Shown: positions 43,666 to 56,200 of the stretch, in pieces
Numbering within the stretch: the stretch's first letter is position 1
Layout: every line of letters starts with the position of its first letter
NCBI GenBank assembly: GCA_034359265.1
Contig: CP136891.1
Span: 80,468,501-80,532,500 of the forward strand
Direction: 5' to 3'
Source of the DNA: Canna indica
Lineage: Eukaryota; Streptophyta; Magnoliopsida; Zingiberales; Cannaceae
Length of the DNA: 64,000 nt
Made by a program: the position numbers and the translations under genes
The notes under the pieces: model-generated
The model's input: the letters and a program-made list of their open reading frames with translations, nothing else
What the model was told of the DNA's origin: nothing
The model's database searches: none

Positions 43666-45649
43666 TTAATCTACTTTGGTGTACATTCGGACAGCAAAGG
43701 CTAAGCCCAATATCATTATAGGCACAAGAAACTGCAATATTTTGATCACAAACTCTGAAGTTTTATCTGGATTATAGGGTGCTTGCTGAGGTTGTACATA
43801 AGTGCGATTTTTTGTAACTGTTGAGGAATCTATCTTCCCGATGTAGTACTTCGCCATCATATCCCTTGCAGAATCACTATGACCGATATCTTCGAAATCG
43901 TTTGTGGCATCTTTCCCTGCAGAGAGATTTAGTGGAGAATTATACTTAACATAATAGATATCAGAAAAAAAAAACTTCTGCCTTTCAACTTGTCTGATCA
44001 TTTATTCTTTAGAGGAAACATCAAAGAAAAGGCGTGAGCAAATTGCAACGTAAAGGGAAAAGAAAAAGTTGAATGCTCACCAGTAACTGCTAGCAAAACT
44101 TCATCACCACCGGGATGCTCATCCATAAATGAGGTGACATCATAAACCTAGGTGGTACAATTACTCACATAGCATGAGAGAGCAGTATAAAAGGACGCGG
44201 TTAATATCTTCAGTTCCAGCAACATGTATTAATCATAAGCACTCTGGATTTACTCATAAAATCTCAATAAATATTAGTAATACCCCGGTTATTACATCAG
44301 TCAATTAACACCCACAATGTTCAGCTAATTTCATAAATCTTAGAATTAGCTGCAACTGAGTGACCAGTCAAATCAGAATTTAATATGTTTGGTGGATGTG
44401 TTTGAATTCATAATTTTCAACTAGAACTGCTAATAACAAGTGCAAGTTGCATGACATAGCCATAGAAAAGTTACATGATCTACTAGCTATATAGAACATT
44501 GATTGAGTATGGCTATGTTACAGGCACTACTAACACAAAATACCCAGGATAATTACAAACTCCAAAGGAATCTAGGTTCAAAATATTTGGCCAGAGACTC
44601 ATAACAAGCAATCTAATCCAGGTCTTTCAGAAACAGTTTCATGCTTATACAAATGTATATCTACCTTTTTGCTTCTTACGTATTAAATATCAAAATACTC
44701 ATTATCCAAAAGCTATACTATTCTGTCCATTCTTAAAATCCTAATCATCACAGTGTCCAACATCCAATAAGGATATAGTGCTGCTAGTGTTCCTAAAAAT
44801 TAGCATCACAATCCAAATACAACCAATAAGTAAAAACTTCTACCAAGCATCTTATCTCGAAAAATAAGTTGGAATGCAAACAAAGGTAAAATTTAAGAAT
44901 GAAGTGTGCATATTTCCAAAGACGATCATGCTTCACATTAAAATCAAAATTCTCCCAACTGGCGCAATTTGATACTTGTGAAGCATCATTAACATCTGGA
45001 GAGTGGCAACTACTGAACTCGGGACCATCATGTTTGCTCCCTCAATCTGCAGCACATAAAGACTTCTCTCTTGCTACCAGAATCACTCACGAGCTACAGT
45101 AAAGAACCCTGGATTACATTAATTGAACGAAGAAGACGATGACGAAAAGATAGAACAAGGTGAAGTATTCATGGAAGCATTGTGATAATACAAGCCCCAG
45201 ATGGGTATCCCCAGTAATTTAGCAGTTATTTGTGTTAATAAACAACTCGTGTTTCTTCGACCGCCAAATTCTTTAAAATCGCAACACAAGTCCAAAATAA
45301 ACACTCCGAATCGCATGAATCCAGGAGATAAGAACGGATACTATCGAAAAAATTACGTTCTTCGCATCAAAATTTCCCCTTTCTCACATATTTTTCGAGG
45401 GAACCCCTTCCTCACAGATATGAAGTGAAAAACATCAACCTATGAGTATTTGCTAAACCTCGCCAGAAATTTTGTATATCTAATAAATCCAGAGAAATGA
45501 AGTAATCAAACGGGTGCACAACACAAGAGTGAAAAGGATTAGGAAAAATCAAACAGGATTAGGACCTTTCCGTCGATGATAATCCAGCAATCTTTGGTGA
45601 TGTTATGCTTGCAGACCTCATCGAAGTGATAGATCTTGGAATCGGCCAT
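43666..45649 (-). CDS. Cytochrome b5, ER tail-anchored
   Basis: Three exons (45649-45566, 44147-44081, 43916-43666), GT-AG with phases 0 and 1, encode 133 residues, the normal size. The haem-binding core holds both axial ligands: His39 in DEHPGGDE and His63 in DIGHSDSA. The C-terminal hydrophobic segment [21 protein letters not shown] (about 109-129), followed by a short polar tail, is the ER membrane anchor. The N-terminus [16 protein letters not shown] is typical of plant CYB5. The protein passes electrons from cytochrome b5 reductase to desaturases, hydroxylases and some P450s. The first intron is 1.4 kb. I see no lesion. The paralogue (A-E type) is not assigned. Confidence 0.95.
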
Positions 45650-47145
45650 TTCACGATCCAAATGTTCGATGCCAATCTGCAAACCAGTCAGCGATATGTA
45701 GCACGAAACAGGAAAAATCTAAAACAGGAAGCGTTATTTCAAGAGAGAGAAAGAGAGAGAGTGTGTGTGTTTAGCGAGTGCTGCACACGTGGCACGCCTC
45801 ACCTACTCCCACTTCTCAACGCCGTGACGCTTCCGGAGTTGCGGTGAGCACTTGAGTCAAATCCCCCACTCTGCTTTCGGAGTCGCTCATGGCATGCCCT
45901 CGCTTTCTCTTGGAAATATCGCAGCAGATTAGACAAGGAAGTATGTTTTCTCGTAAATTAATTGCCCGCTCGTGTACCTGTCTTTTGATTCGAAGGTAGC
46001 CTGAGTTGTCCATGTTGGATCGGCAAGGTATTTCCACCAGGCGGGTAACTTAGGCCTCGTGGATTGAATTTTAAACTTTAATTCATTATTTGCTACGGAT
46101 ATGAATTGGGCCGGATATTATGTAGATTTATTTTGGCCCAAATTCATTGCTGGTGTGATTTAAAAATTCTAGGGAGGGAGTGAGTTTAGAGCCCAAATCC
46201 GATAGGATATAAATTCATTCATATCCATGCTTCTTATCCTATGCTAAAACAAATATAGGATAGGATTTCAAAAAAAAAAATTAGATTTCTATCTCATTCA
46301 AATCATTTTCTACAAAGCAAACATGACCTTAGTGGATAGGCGCTGCTCTTGTCATCTTTATATTATTTAGTCAAATTCGGAGGGCGCCAGCTGCCCAGGC
46401 CCCGAATCAAAACTCGCGATAGGTGCAGCTCTCGCTCATCCGACGACACGTCAAAACACAAATCACGAAGTCATATTTTAATTTCTTTTTATGACAAAAA
46501 AAAAGTAAAACTTTTATAGCAAGAGAATCGTTTCTAGTGCAGAAGAGGGATCTATGGGCCGTTTGTTTCGTTAGAAGACGGAGAAACGAAGATTGGACTG
46601 GGTTTTAACTCTTGTTTATTTATTTATTTTGCATTATAAAAATGAGAAGGACAAGATTTTAATTTCTGGGAAAAAATCGCTAGAGGCTTGTAAAGGGAAC
46701 CAGATTTCGACAAATTAGCCTCCATCCGAACATTTTTTTTCCCAATTGGTTATCCATATATTTCCATTCGGTTTGGTATTAACTTAGATTGGTTTGCCAA
46801 GAAAAGGTTCGTGGGGAGGCTGTTGGAAAGACTGGAAGTGTTCTCTTTCTCTTATCAATTTGTTACTTTAATAGTTTTAACCCAAATCAAATCCAAAATC
46901 CCTCTCTTCAATCTTTTACATAATATTTTTCAATTCAAACTGATTAACCAACATGCTTGACAAACGACTCAAGATTAACCAAAGATTGCAATTAAAAATC
47001 AATTATATTAGATACTGCATTTATCACAAACGTAGAGCTGCACAACCAAGGAGATAAATTCTAACTTTATTAAGAATTATGAATACATATCCACAAGAAT
47101 TCAATGCATAGATATACTGGAGTGTAGAACTACCGATTCAATCAT
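45650..47145. other. Intergenic region upstream of cytochrome b5
   Basis: Contains a GA/GT-rich stretch near 45740-45775, probably the cytochrome b5 leader. A short inverted pair (ATCCGATAGGATATAAATTC and TATAGGATAGGATTTC, about 46195-46275) ending in GCAAACATGACC suggests an old MITE. 46550-47000 is AT-rich and begins GGGCCGTTTGTTTCGTTAG, another transposon-like terminus without a clear partner. No gene recognised. Confidence 0.4.
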
Positions 47146-47277
47146 TTGTATTTGCTCAAAGAATACCTGCACAAAATAATACAGTCTACATTCCTCTTCC
47201 AATTCAATCACTTGTATTTGCTCAAAGAATACCTGCACAAAATAATACAGTCTACATTCCTCTTCCATAGTTCAATA
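47146..47277. repeat. Two-copy 66-bp tandem repeat in the F-box 3' UTR
   Basis: The unit beginning TTGTATTTGCTCAAAGAATA occurs at 47146 and again at 47212, almost without differences. It lies just downstream of the F-box stop codon. Confidence 0.85.
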
Positions 47278-47283
47278 TCTTCT

Positions 47284-50200
47284 TCACATCCGAATGCGCT
47301 TGGCAGTGGTGCAGGCGGCCTCAAGGTCCCCAAGAAAGAACAGAATTTTATCAGAAATGACTGATTTACTGTCCGTGCTGGATGGAGGTGCAGTTCCATC
47401 ATCGGTTCCATTTTGGGGTTTACCTGTGCCCAGGTACCTCTGGATTTCACCTTGATGAACGAGGTAGTAATCATTTCCTTCCCTTATGATCTTTAGGCCC
47501 CTGCGATGCAACATGAACTCATCTTGTTATTAGCCTAGAAAATGGTTGAGGTAGAGATACCTCTCAAATATACAAAATGTTGTTATAAAAGGTTAGTAAT
47601 ACTATCATCAAGCTAGAAGCTGTAATGATCCATGAAGTCAGAATTGAACTCTCCATGTTGATATTTCTGAAATTTTTAGCTTGAATGCTTAATAGGATAA
47701 GGAAATATAGTGCTACAAGATACAACTTGGCAGGACCTAGTTAAAAACAGTGACTATCTTAATTATCTCAAAAGTAAAATGTCTTCCTAAAACAAGATAA
47801 CCTGATCAGAAATGTCTTTTCTTTTATATGTAGATTTACTGGAAAAGGGTACCATTAATGTGCCAGAAGGGAACTACTAGAGGAGGGGCAATCTATTTCG
47901 GGTGCCAGCAATAAAATTTATTATATAACCTACTACTAAGAGTGATTCGGTAACAAGGGGTAGTGTTAATTGTTAATCTGGTCTGAAGTTATTGATGTCC
48001 ATGCCAACATAACTGACATGCTAGCTAGGTTGCACTCACAAGTTAAATATAATGACTCGTTAGATAGGTAGGCATCTTCATTTGCTTGTTACCTTTTTGC
48101 ATGAGATACTGGTTGCAAGAAAGAAACCTTGGTTCTAGATAGCTTTTTGCATATTGATCAAGATTAATATGGATAACTGTACGAATTAATAAACTAACAG
48201 TCATACTGAAGAAATCAGATGAGACTTCACTTCATTAAGATTAAGTATATATATGAGATTAGAGAGTCAGGACTGAAAATTATGTCCTTGGGATTCTTAT
48301 GAAGTTCCTGGTGCAGTTAGACAATGCATGTCTACTTGCAAGAAAAGGAGGGAGTAGAGAAATTAAAAACTCTCTCATCCTTCGTATACTTAGAAGAAAA
48401 AAGATAAAGGGGCGGGGAAAAAGATTAAATTTCCTTTCCTCCAAAAATTTTCCGCCCAAAAGTGGGCAAAAATGAAAGGAAAGCCAAAATTGAGATGTTT
48501 TAATTAGGTCTCCTGGGTTGACATGGGAAAGACATGGGAACTAACTTTCTGCAGAAAGTTGTAATTCCCATGAATCCACGTATATTTCTCGGAAAGTACC
48601 AAAAATGTGTTTGATTAACAAGAAATTAATGGGTAGGAAGTGTAACTTCTGAGTTGGAACGTGTTTGGTTGACATGGGTACTTCCTAGGAAGTATACATC
48701 AAATGACCAATATACTATTCTTTTTATAAATTAATATTTTAATTTATATATTAGTATATATGGAAAAATTAATTTTTGTTTGTAAATTAATATTTTAACA
48801 TATATATGTAAAATATAGTATATTTTTTTCATATATGAATAATAAAATATATAATTTATTATATAGGAAAAATTAGTTTTTATTACATATTTTGCTCAAA
48901 AATAAATTAAAATAAAATAAATAAGTCAAGAATTCATGAATTATCTAAATTTAGCATTAAATGCAAATGTGAGGATAAAATTGTCTTTTTCTTTCAAACA
49001 CAATGCAGGAAGTGCAACTTGCCTAGGCCCCCCTAGGTAAGTTACTTCCTATATTTTGCAAAAAGTTGCACTTCCCAAGAAAGTTGCACTTCTTGAGAAA
49101 GTTGTACTTCCTATAGAATGCAAAAAGTGTGTCAACCAAACAAGACCAAAAAACACAACTTCGTGGGAAATACAAGTTGTGCCAACCAAACAACACCTTA
49201 GCTTCTATTCCTTTCTTTCCTTCTTTTTCTTAATTAAACAACTTATTTTTTCTTCCTATTTTACTTTGGGAAAATACCTAAATATAGTATGTACTTTGAC
49301 ATTTGTCTCAATTATGGCATTTGTGTACTTTCATTTGTCTCATTTGTGTATATGTACTAAGACATTTGTTTCAATTGTGGTCTGCCGTTTAATTTCCGTC
49401 GGGCGCCCCGTTAAGTTGATGACGTGGCATGCTGACATGTATAAAAAACTATTCTTTTATTTTATTACTTACACCCGGGTTATTAAAACTGGGCCCCACC
49501 TTTTAAAATATTAAAAAGTGGGTCCCATCTCTCTCGCGCTCTCTCTCTCTCTAAACCCACCATCGTCGACCTCCCGCTCCTCAACTGCTACAAGAACGAC
49601 ACGCTGCTGCGATGGACTCGTCCAAGTCCAAATCCTACGCCATGGCGACATTGCAGGTTAGTCGCACTCGCAAATGGTCCAAAGGGTGTCCTTATGCGGC
49701 AGTACTGCAGCACGGCCTCGCGCTTGGCGAAGAGGGCGACAAGGTAGTCGCAAGCAAGGTGGGAGGTGAGGAGGACTCGACGGAAGGGCTCGGGGACGGT
49801 GGGAAGCCAAATGCGAGCCTGGAGAAGATGTTCCAAAGGAGGAGCTTGGCGTTGGGGGGCTCGATGGCGGATGCGAGCTTGGGAGAAGATGATCAATCGA
49901 ATCAGATTCCCCTTCAACTCAACTTTGGTCTACTCTACTCAGTAAAGAATGTAGCAGTCGTCGTGGTACGCACGTTGTGCTGAGGATGTCGGGATGCGAG
50001 TTGTACTCCTTGGAGAACACGAAAGGGACGATGCCCTGGGGAAGTGCTGCTTGCACAATGGCGACGCGCAGGAGGTCGCTGCGGAGCCCGATGGCGATGG
50101 AAGCGACGACCATCACAATTGGGCCGGTTAGGAATCTCACCACCATGGCAAAGGTTGTGACCGAGTTGCCACACGAGATGATCCTTGGCTACAGCCCCAT

Positions 50201-53200
50201 GAACACACCTGCGGCGGATTGAAAAAAAGCTCATCATTGGCGCTATGTTGTAGGTGTACATTCTTGTTCTCCTGCTACTCACCGAAGCTGAACATGGCCA
50301 TTCCAAGGCCTACGTCCGACAAGATAGAGATGGATTGCATTACTATTGCAAGCATGTGGAAGTTCCACCGCGTGCAGCAGATCAAATTAATTACCTATAC
50401 ATGAAGATATCTTTCCTGATCGCCGCTGATGGTGATGAAGCACAACAAGAAGCACCGACTGCAACCCGAAAACCTCCCTGCAAGCTCTTGGATAGACGAT
50501 AGCAATCGACACCGTCGAATGGAGCAGCTCTTTCGCCACTAGCCCCCCCCCCCCGACGTGACCTTCCAGCGGGCAATGGAGGCCAGGGTCGTGGCACAGG
50601 CGGAGGCGACAACGACGACGGTGAGGACATGCAAGGGCCACAAGGCGATGAGGAGGAGGCCGTCGGGTGAGGGGAGGACTGGAGGAGACAGCGAGAGAGC
50701 GTGAGGAAGACGCAACTGCTCGAGAGAGAGAAAGAGAGTGTGAGTGAGAGAATGATGGGATCCACTTTTTAATATTTTAAAAGGTGGGGTCCAGCTTTAA
50801 TAACCGGGAAGTAAATAATAGAATAAAAAATAGTTTTTATACATGTCAACATGCCACATCGTCAACTTAACGGGGTGCCCGATGGAAATTAAATGGCATG
50901 CCACAATTGAAACAAATTTCTTAGTACATGTATACAAATGAGACGAATGAAAGTACAGGCTACAATTGGGACAAAGGTCAAAGTACAAGTTATACTTAAG
51001 TATTTTCCCTTTTACTTTTCCCTCTCTTCATATTTTTCCTCGTCTTCATTTCCTTCCAACTTTTCATCCTTCCAAATAAACAACGTATTGTTACGAAGAT
51101 CTTTTAGGGAAAGAAATAATATGAAGGTAAAAACACAAAAAGAACTTAGAAAATATATCAATATTTTTTGCAATCACAACATGAATATGCACGGTTTTGA
51201 ATGAGAGAAGGAACTGAGGAATCCTCTTTTCGACTCTAGGCTTTAGCTCTCCCACTCCAATTATTGCTTTTCTTTCGGTTACTTCCAAAGTAGCTGCTTC
51301 AACTTTAGCCACACGAATTTTCGACGTTTCTTTTTTATTTCTCATCAAATGAATGACATCTTCTTTTGGAAATCGTAAATATTCTTAGCATAGTAGTGGG
51401 GAATCTCATCTTACTCTACGAATTCTTTTTCAATATTGTTTACTCCCATTTTTAACAACTGCCTCTTCCTATTTTGAATCAGAGCAGTTTAATTCGAAGA
51501 AACGCATATCAATGAAATTATAACGTAGTCATTCTTGAGGTGATTTCTTTAATCAACTTTTTGTTTTCAAATTCTAATCAGATAAAGGAAGACCAATAAA
51601 AGATGAGCTATAAACTTACAGCCCAAACCGGTCACATCTATCTTGCACAATATAGACATCTTTCCAGGATTTGGAATCACCAGGGGCATAGAATGCTGCA
51701 GAGTCTCCACCCCATCTCTCCTTAAATAGGTTGGACCATAGTGCATCATTAGATGCCAATACGCACCACTTTCTGCAAACTGGTTATCAGTACCAGCAAG
51801 AGTGTCAAAAAATTTATCAACCAGAAGTATATGAACAAAACATGAACACGCAGCAGTTTTAATTATAAATTAGAGTTCAAACGTGTTGCGGAATTGAATG
51901 AGATAAAGATTCAATCCAATCTTGAGATCATCTATTGAATCAAGAACACCATCTTTATTTCAAGAACTAGGTATACAATGAGAAATGAAACTGGAGGAAG
52001 AAAGAGTCGAGAGAGAGAGCTGCTTTCCAACGCACAGGCTCTCTGTTTTATACATCCCCTTTTTCACAGTAAAGGGAGAAAATGGAAAAGACTTAAAGGT
52101 CCTTACTCACTGTCACTTTAGTGTTTATTTACAAAGCCTAATATTGTAACTTCAGCTTTCAACTATAATACCTATCACTCTTTCACTTCCTTCTCCCTTA
52201 TTCTAATTTGCGGGAAACATTGTCTTCTCCTCAATCTACCTGATGAACTGCAGCTTGCACTTCATCACTCCTCCCGCAAGTTGGTAGAATGGAGAACCTC
52301 CATTCCCAACTTGGAAACCAGAAATTGATGTTGAGCTGCAGGTAATGCCTTTGTTAATATGTCAGCTGGCTGTTCTCGACTGGGAATATATACAGGTTCA
52401 ATCATCTTATCTTGATACCTTTCACGAACGAAGTAGCAATCAATCTCTAGGTGCTTGGTTCGTTCGTGAAAAACTGGGTTCTTTGTGATGTGAATTGCAC
52501 TTTGTGAATCACAGTGTAAAGTCATTGCTCCTTTGAGATCAAAACCCACTTCAGTCAAAATATTTTTTACCCATACCAGTTCTGCTGTGGCACTGGATAA
52601 AGCCCTGAGCTCGCTTTCTGCGCTTGACCTGCTCACGGTTTGCTGCTTCTTGCATTTCCATGTCACTGTGGAACTGCCAAGTTTGATTAAGAAACCTGAA
52701 ATCGACCTTCTAGATAAAGGACAAGTTCCCCAGTCAGCATCTGAGTACCCTGATACTGATATGTGAGCCTTTGAGGAATAGAACAGTCCTAGGTTAACTG
52801 TCCCCTTCAGGTACTTAAGCACTCGAACTGCTGCCTTGTAATCTGAATGCCTTGGATCTTGCACATGTTGGCTCAATTGATGAACACTGTACATGATGTC
52901 AGGTCTTGTGACAGTCATGTACAGTAGCTTACCTACTAATGTTCTGTAGGATGAATGATCATTGAATTGTTCCTTTTCCTTCATTACCTCTCGGTTACTA
53001 TTTTGCATCATTGGAGTTGCCTTTGGCTTACAGTCAAGGAGCTTCATATCTTTTAACAAATCAATGATATATTTTCGTTGACTGATATGCAAGCCATCTC
53101 TTGTTTTTTGTACCTCCAGACCTAAGAAATATGCTAGTTGACCCAAATCCTTCACCTTGAATTGATCATCTAAGTATTTCTTCAAGTCTTCAATGCCATA

Positions 53201-56200
53201 CACTAATGCCACCACCAATTTGTCTCCATTCCTCTTGATGAATAAGCAAGGATCATAGTAACTCTGAACATATCCTTGTTTTTTTATACTGTTGGACAAT
53301 TTTGAAAACCACTGTCGGCCGGCCTGTTTCAATCCATACAATGATTTAATAAGTTTACATACTTTTCCTTCATGGTTGCTACTATATCCTGGTGGCAATT
53401 CCATGTATACTTCCTCCTCGAGATCCCCATGTAGATAGGCATTATTCACGTCAAGCTGATGTAAATTCCATTTGGAAGCTGCTGCTGCTGCCAATATCAG
53501 TCTCACTGTCGCAAGTTTGGACACTGGTGCAAAGGTGTCCTGGTAGTCTATGCCTTCTACTTGTGTGTATCCTTTGGCTACCAGCCTAGATTTGTATCTA
53601 TCTACACATCCATCAGGTTTATACTTCACTTTGTACACCCATTTACACCCTATTGGATGCTTTCCCGAAGGCAAACTACAAATCACCCATGTATTGTTTC
53701 TTTCCAGTGCATCTAATTCTTCTTGCATTGATTTTCTCCATATTGGGTTGACAGCTGCTTCTGAATAGTTCCCAGGTTCCTTGTGGACATCCACTGAAGC
53801 CAAGAATCTTTGGTAACCTGTGTCCATTCCTTGAAAGTCCATGAATTTATGTAAGGGATATGGTGAACTGTTCTTTTCGTCACCATCAATGCATTCTTTC
53901 ATTAATGAGTTACAAATATAGTCCTGATATTTTACTGGCCTCCTCACCTTCCTTCTTTCTCTGCCCTTAGAGACTTCTTCTTCTTGATCATTTTCACTGG
54001 TTTCTTCAGCTATATCAGGTATACTGATGTCACAATTTCCTTCTTGTCTTTCTACTGACTTAGATTTCTGTTCAATTTCAGCTGAGGATGCAATATCAGT
54101 ATTGAGCACCTGCTCACTTCTTCCATTCATCAACTCTTTTATGGTCTTACTTTTCAGATTATTCTCACTATCCGCATGCCCTAACACATCTTGTGTTATT
54201 GGTAATGGGAAGATTGCTTCATGTAAGCCCTTGTTCTTAAAAGGAAACACTTGTTCTACAAAACGTACATCCCTTGAGATGAATATTTGTTTGGTTTCCA
54301 TCTCATACAACTTGTATCCCTTCTTTCCATAAGGATACCCAATAAAAATTGCTTCTTTACCTCTGGCATCAAATTTGATCTATTTTGTTTCAAGGTACTT
54401 GCAAAACATAAACATCTGAATGCTCTTAAGTGCCTCAAATCCGGTGGTCTCTTGTACAGCAACTCAAATGGACTTTTATTATCTAGTCTACTGCTAGGCA
54501 TTCTATTTATTAAGTATGTAGCAGTTTGTATGCACTCTCCCCATAATTCAGGAGGAAGATGAGCTTGATGTTTGAGGCATCTTGCAATCTCTAGAAGGTG
54601 TCTATGCTTCCTCTCTACCACAGCATTTTGCTGTGGTGTTTCAACACAGGAACTGTGATGAATTATACCATGTTCTGAGAGAAAATTCTTCACTTCATGG
54701 TTGAAGAATTCTGTGCCATTGTCTGTCCTGATTATTTTGACCACACTGTTGTGCTGATTTTTCAACATCTTAAGGAAGTTAATCAAGATATTTGGCACCT
54801 GGCTCTTGTGTGAGAATAAAACAGTCCATGTGGCTCTTGAATAATCATCCACTATTGTTAGGAAATATGCACAATTATCATGTGTCCTAACCTTGTGAGG
54901 ACCCCAAACATCACAATGGATTAGCTCAAAACAACATTCTGCTTTATTAATGCTGAGTTTGAATGGTGCCCTAGTAGTTTTTGCAATTGGGCAAATACTA
55001 CAAAACAATTCAGATGTACATTTCAGTTCAGGTAAACTGTTCGACAACAAATTCATTCTATCAAAAGGTATGTGGCCTAGTCTTAAATGCCACAATGCTT
55101 TCTCATCTAACACAGTATTCACTATTTTGCTTGTTGTATCTCTGTTGATGCTGCAGCTCTTGGTGTCCTCCTTCAATATGTAAAGTCCATTTTCCACATC
55201 ACCACTCCCTACCACCTTCTTCGAGACTAAGTCCTGGATGTAGAAGTTAGAGGGATTAAAAGTGATGCTACAGTTAAGCTGCTTTGTTAATCTGCTCACT
55301 GATAGTAAATTGAAATGGAAATCAGATATTGATAAGGTGTTTGTGAGGTAAATGTAGTCATTAATGTGAGCTGTTCCAATGCTTTTGACTGGGATTGTAG
55401 CTCCATTTGGTAAGGATATCTTATCATTACCATCAGGCTTCATTTCATTCTTCAAATTCACATTGCTTGAAGCAATGTGATCTGTCGAACCACTATCCAA
55501 GACCCATCTTTTGTCAGTCACATTAATCGAGTTGCATATACACTTACCAGCCATGTTTACCACTGATGTATTCATCCTTTTGTTGAACAGGTTAATCAGG
55601 GTATTGTACTGCTTCTCTGTAAAGCCATGATCTTCCTCATTCAGCTGCACATTCGAAGTTCCACCCTTTTCATTTTCCTTTTCAGCTACAGCATTATTTA
55701 TTTGTCTATCATAGTGCTATCCAGTTTGCTTCTGTTTACCCTTATAATTTGGATTCCCTGGAGGATAACCATGAAGTTTGTAGCAATTCTCTCTTGTGTG
55801 ACCAACCCTTTTACAGTGATCACAATATTTCCTGGTTTGCTGCTCATTGTTTTTCCGGACAGTGTTAAGAGCTTGCTGCTCATTGTTTTTCCGGACAGTG
55901 TTAAGAGCTACACTCTCCACACCATTACCAGCTTGTACTCCAATTTTCCTCTGAGACTCTTCTTGCTCAAGAAAGGAGTAGGCTTGCTTCACATTGGGTA
56001 AGGGTTTCATGAGCAATATCTGTCCTCTCACTGTAACATAGCAATCATTGAGTCCCATAAGAAATTGTGTCATGCGATCCCTAGTTATGCTCTCTCGGCC
56101 AGCACCACATGTGCATTTTGAACATTCCACTGCATCAAGCTCATCCCATAAGGATTTCAGCTTGGTATAATAAGCAGCAATTGAGAGATTTCCTTGTCGA

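Larger units (their letters stand above)
49268..51009 (-). mobile_element. Pack-MULE (Mutator-like) carrying a PIN gene fragment, 1742 bp
   Basis: Long terminal inverted repeats of about 245 bases (49268-49515 and 50760-51009) start GGGAAAATACCTAA / GGGAAAATACTTAA. A perfect 9-bp target duplication TTTTACTTT flanks it (49259-49267 and 51010-51018), the Mutator signature. The GC-rich interior holds gene pieces rather than a transposase. It lies in intron 2 of the F-box gene. Confidence 0.9.

Noticed and set aside
46550..47000. Complete transposon beginning GGGCCGTTTGTTTCG
   Set aside because: No matching inverted end or target duplication was found, so only a possible remnant is noted.
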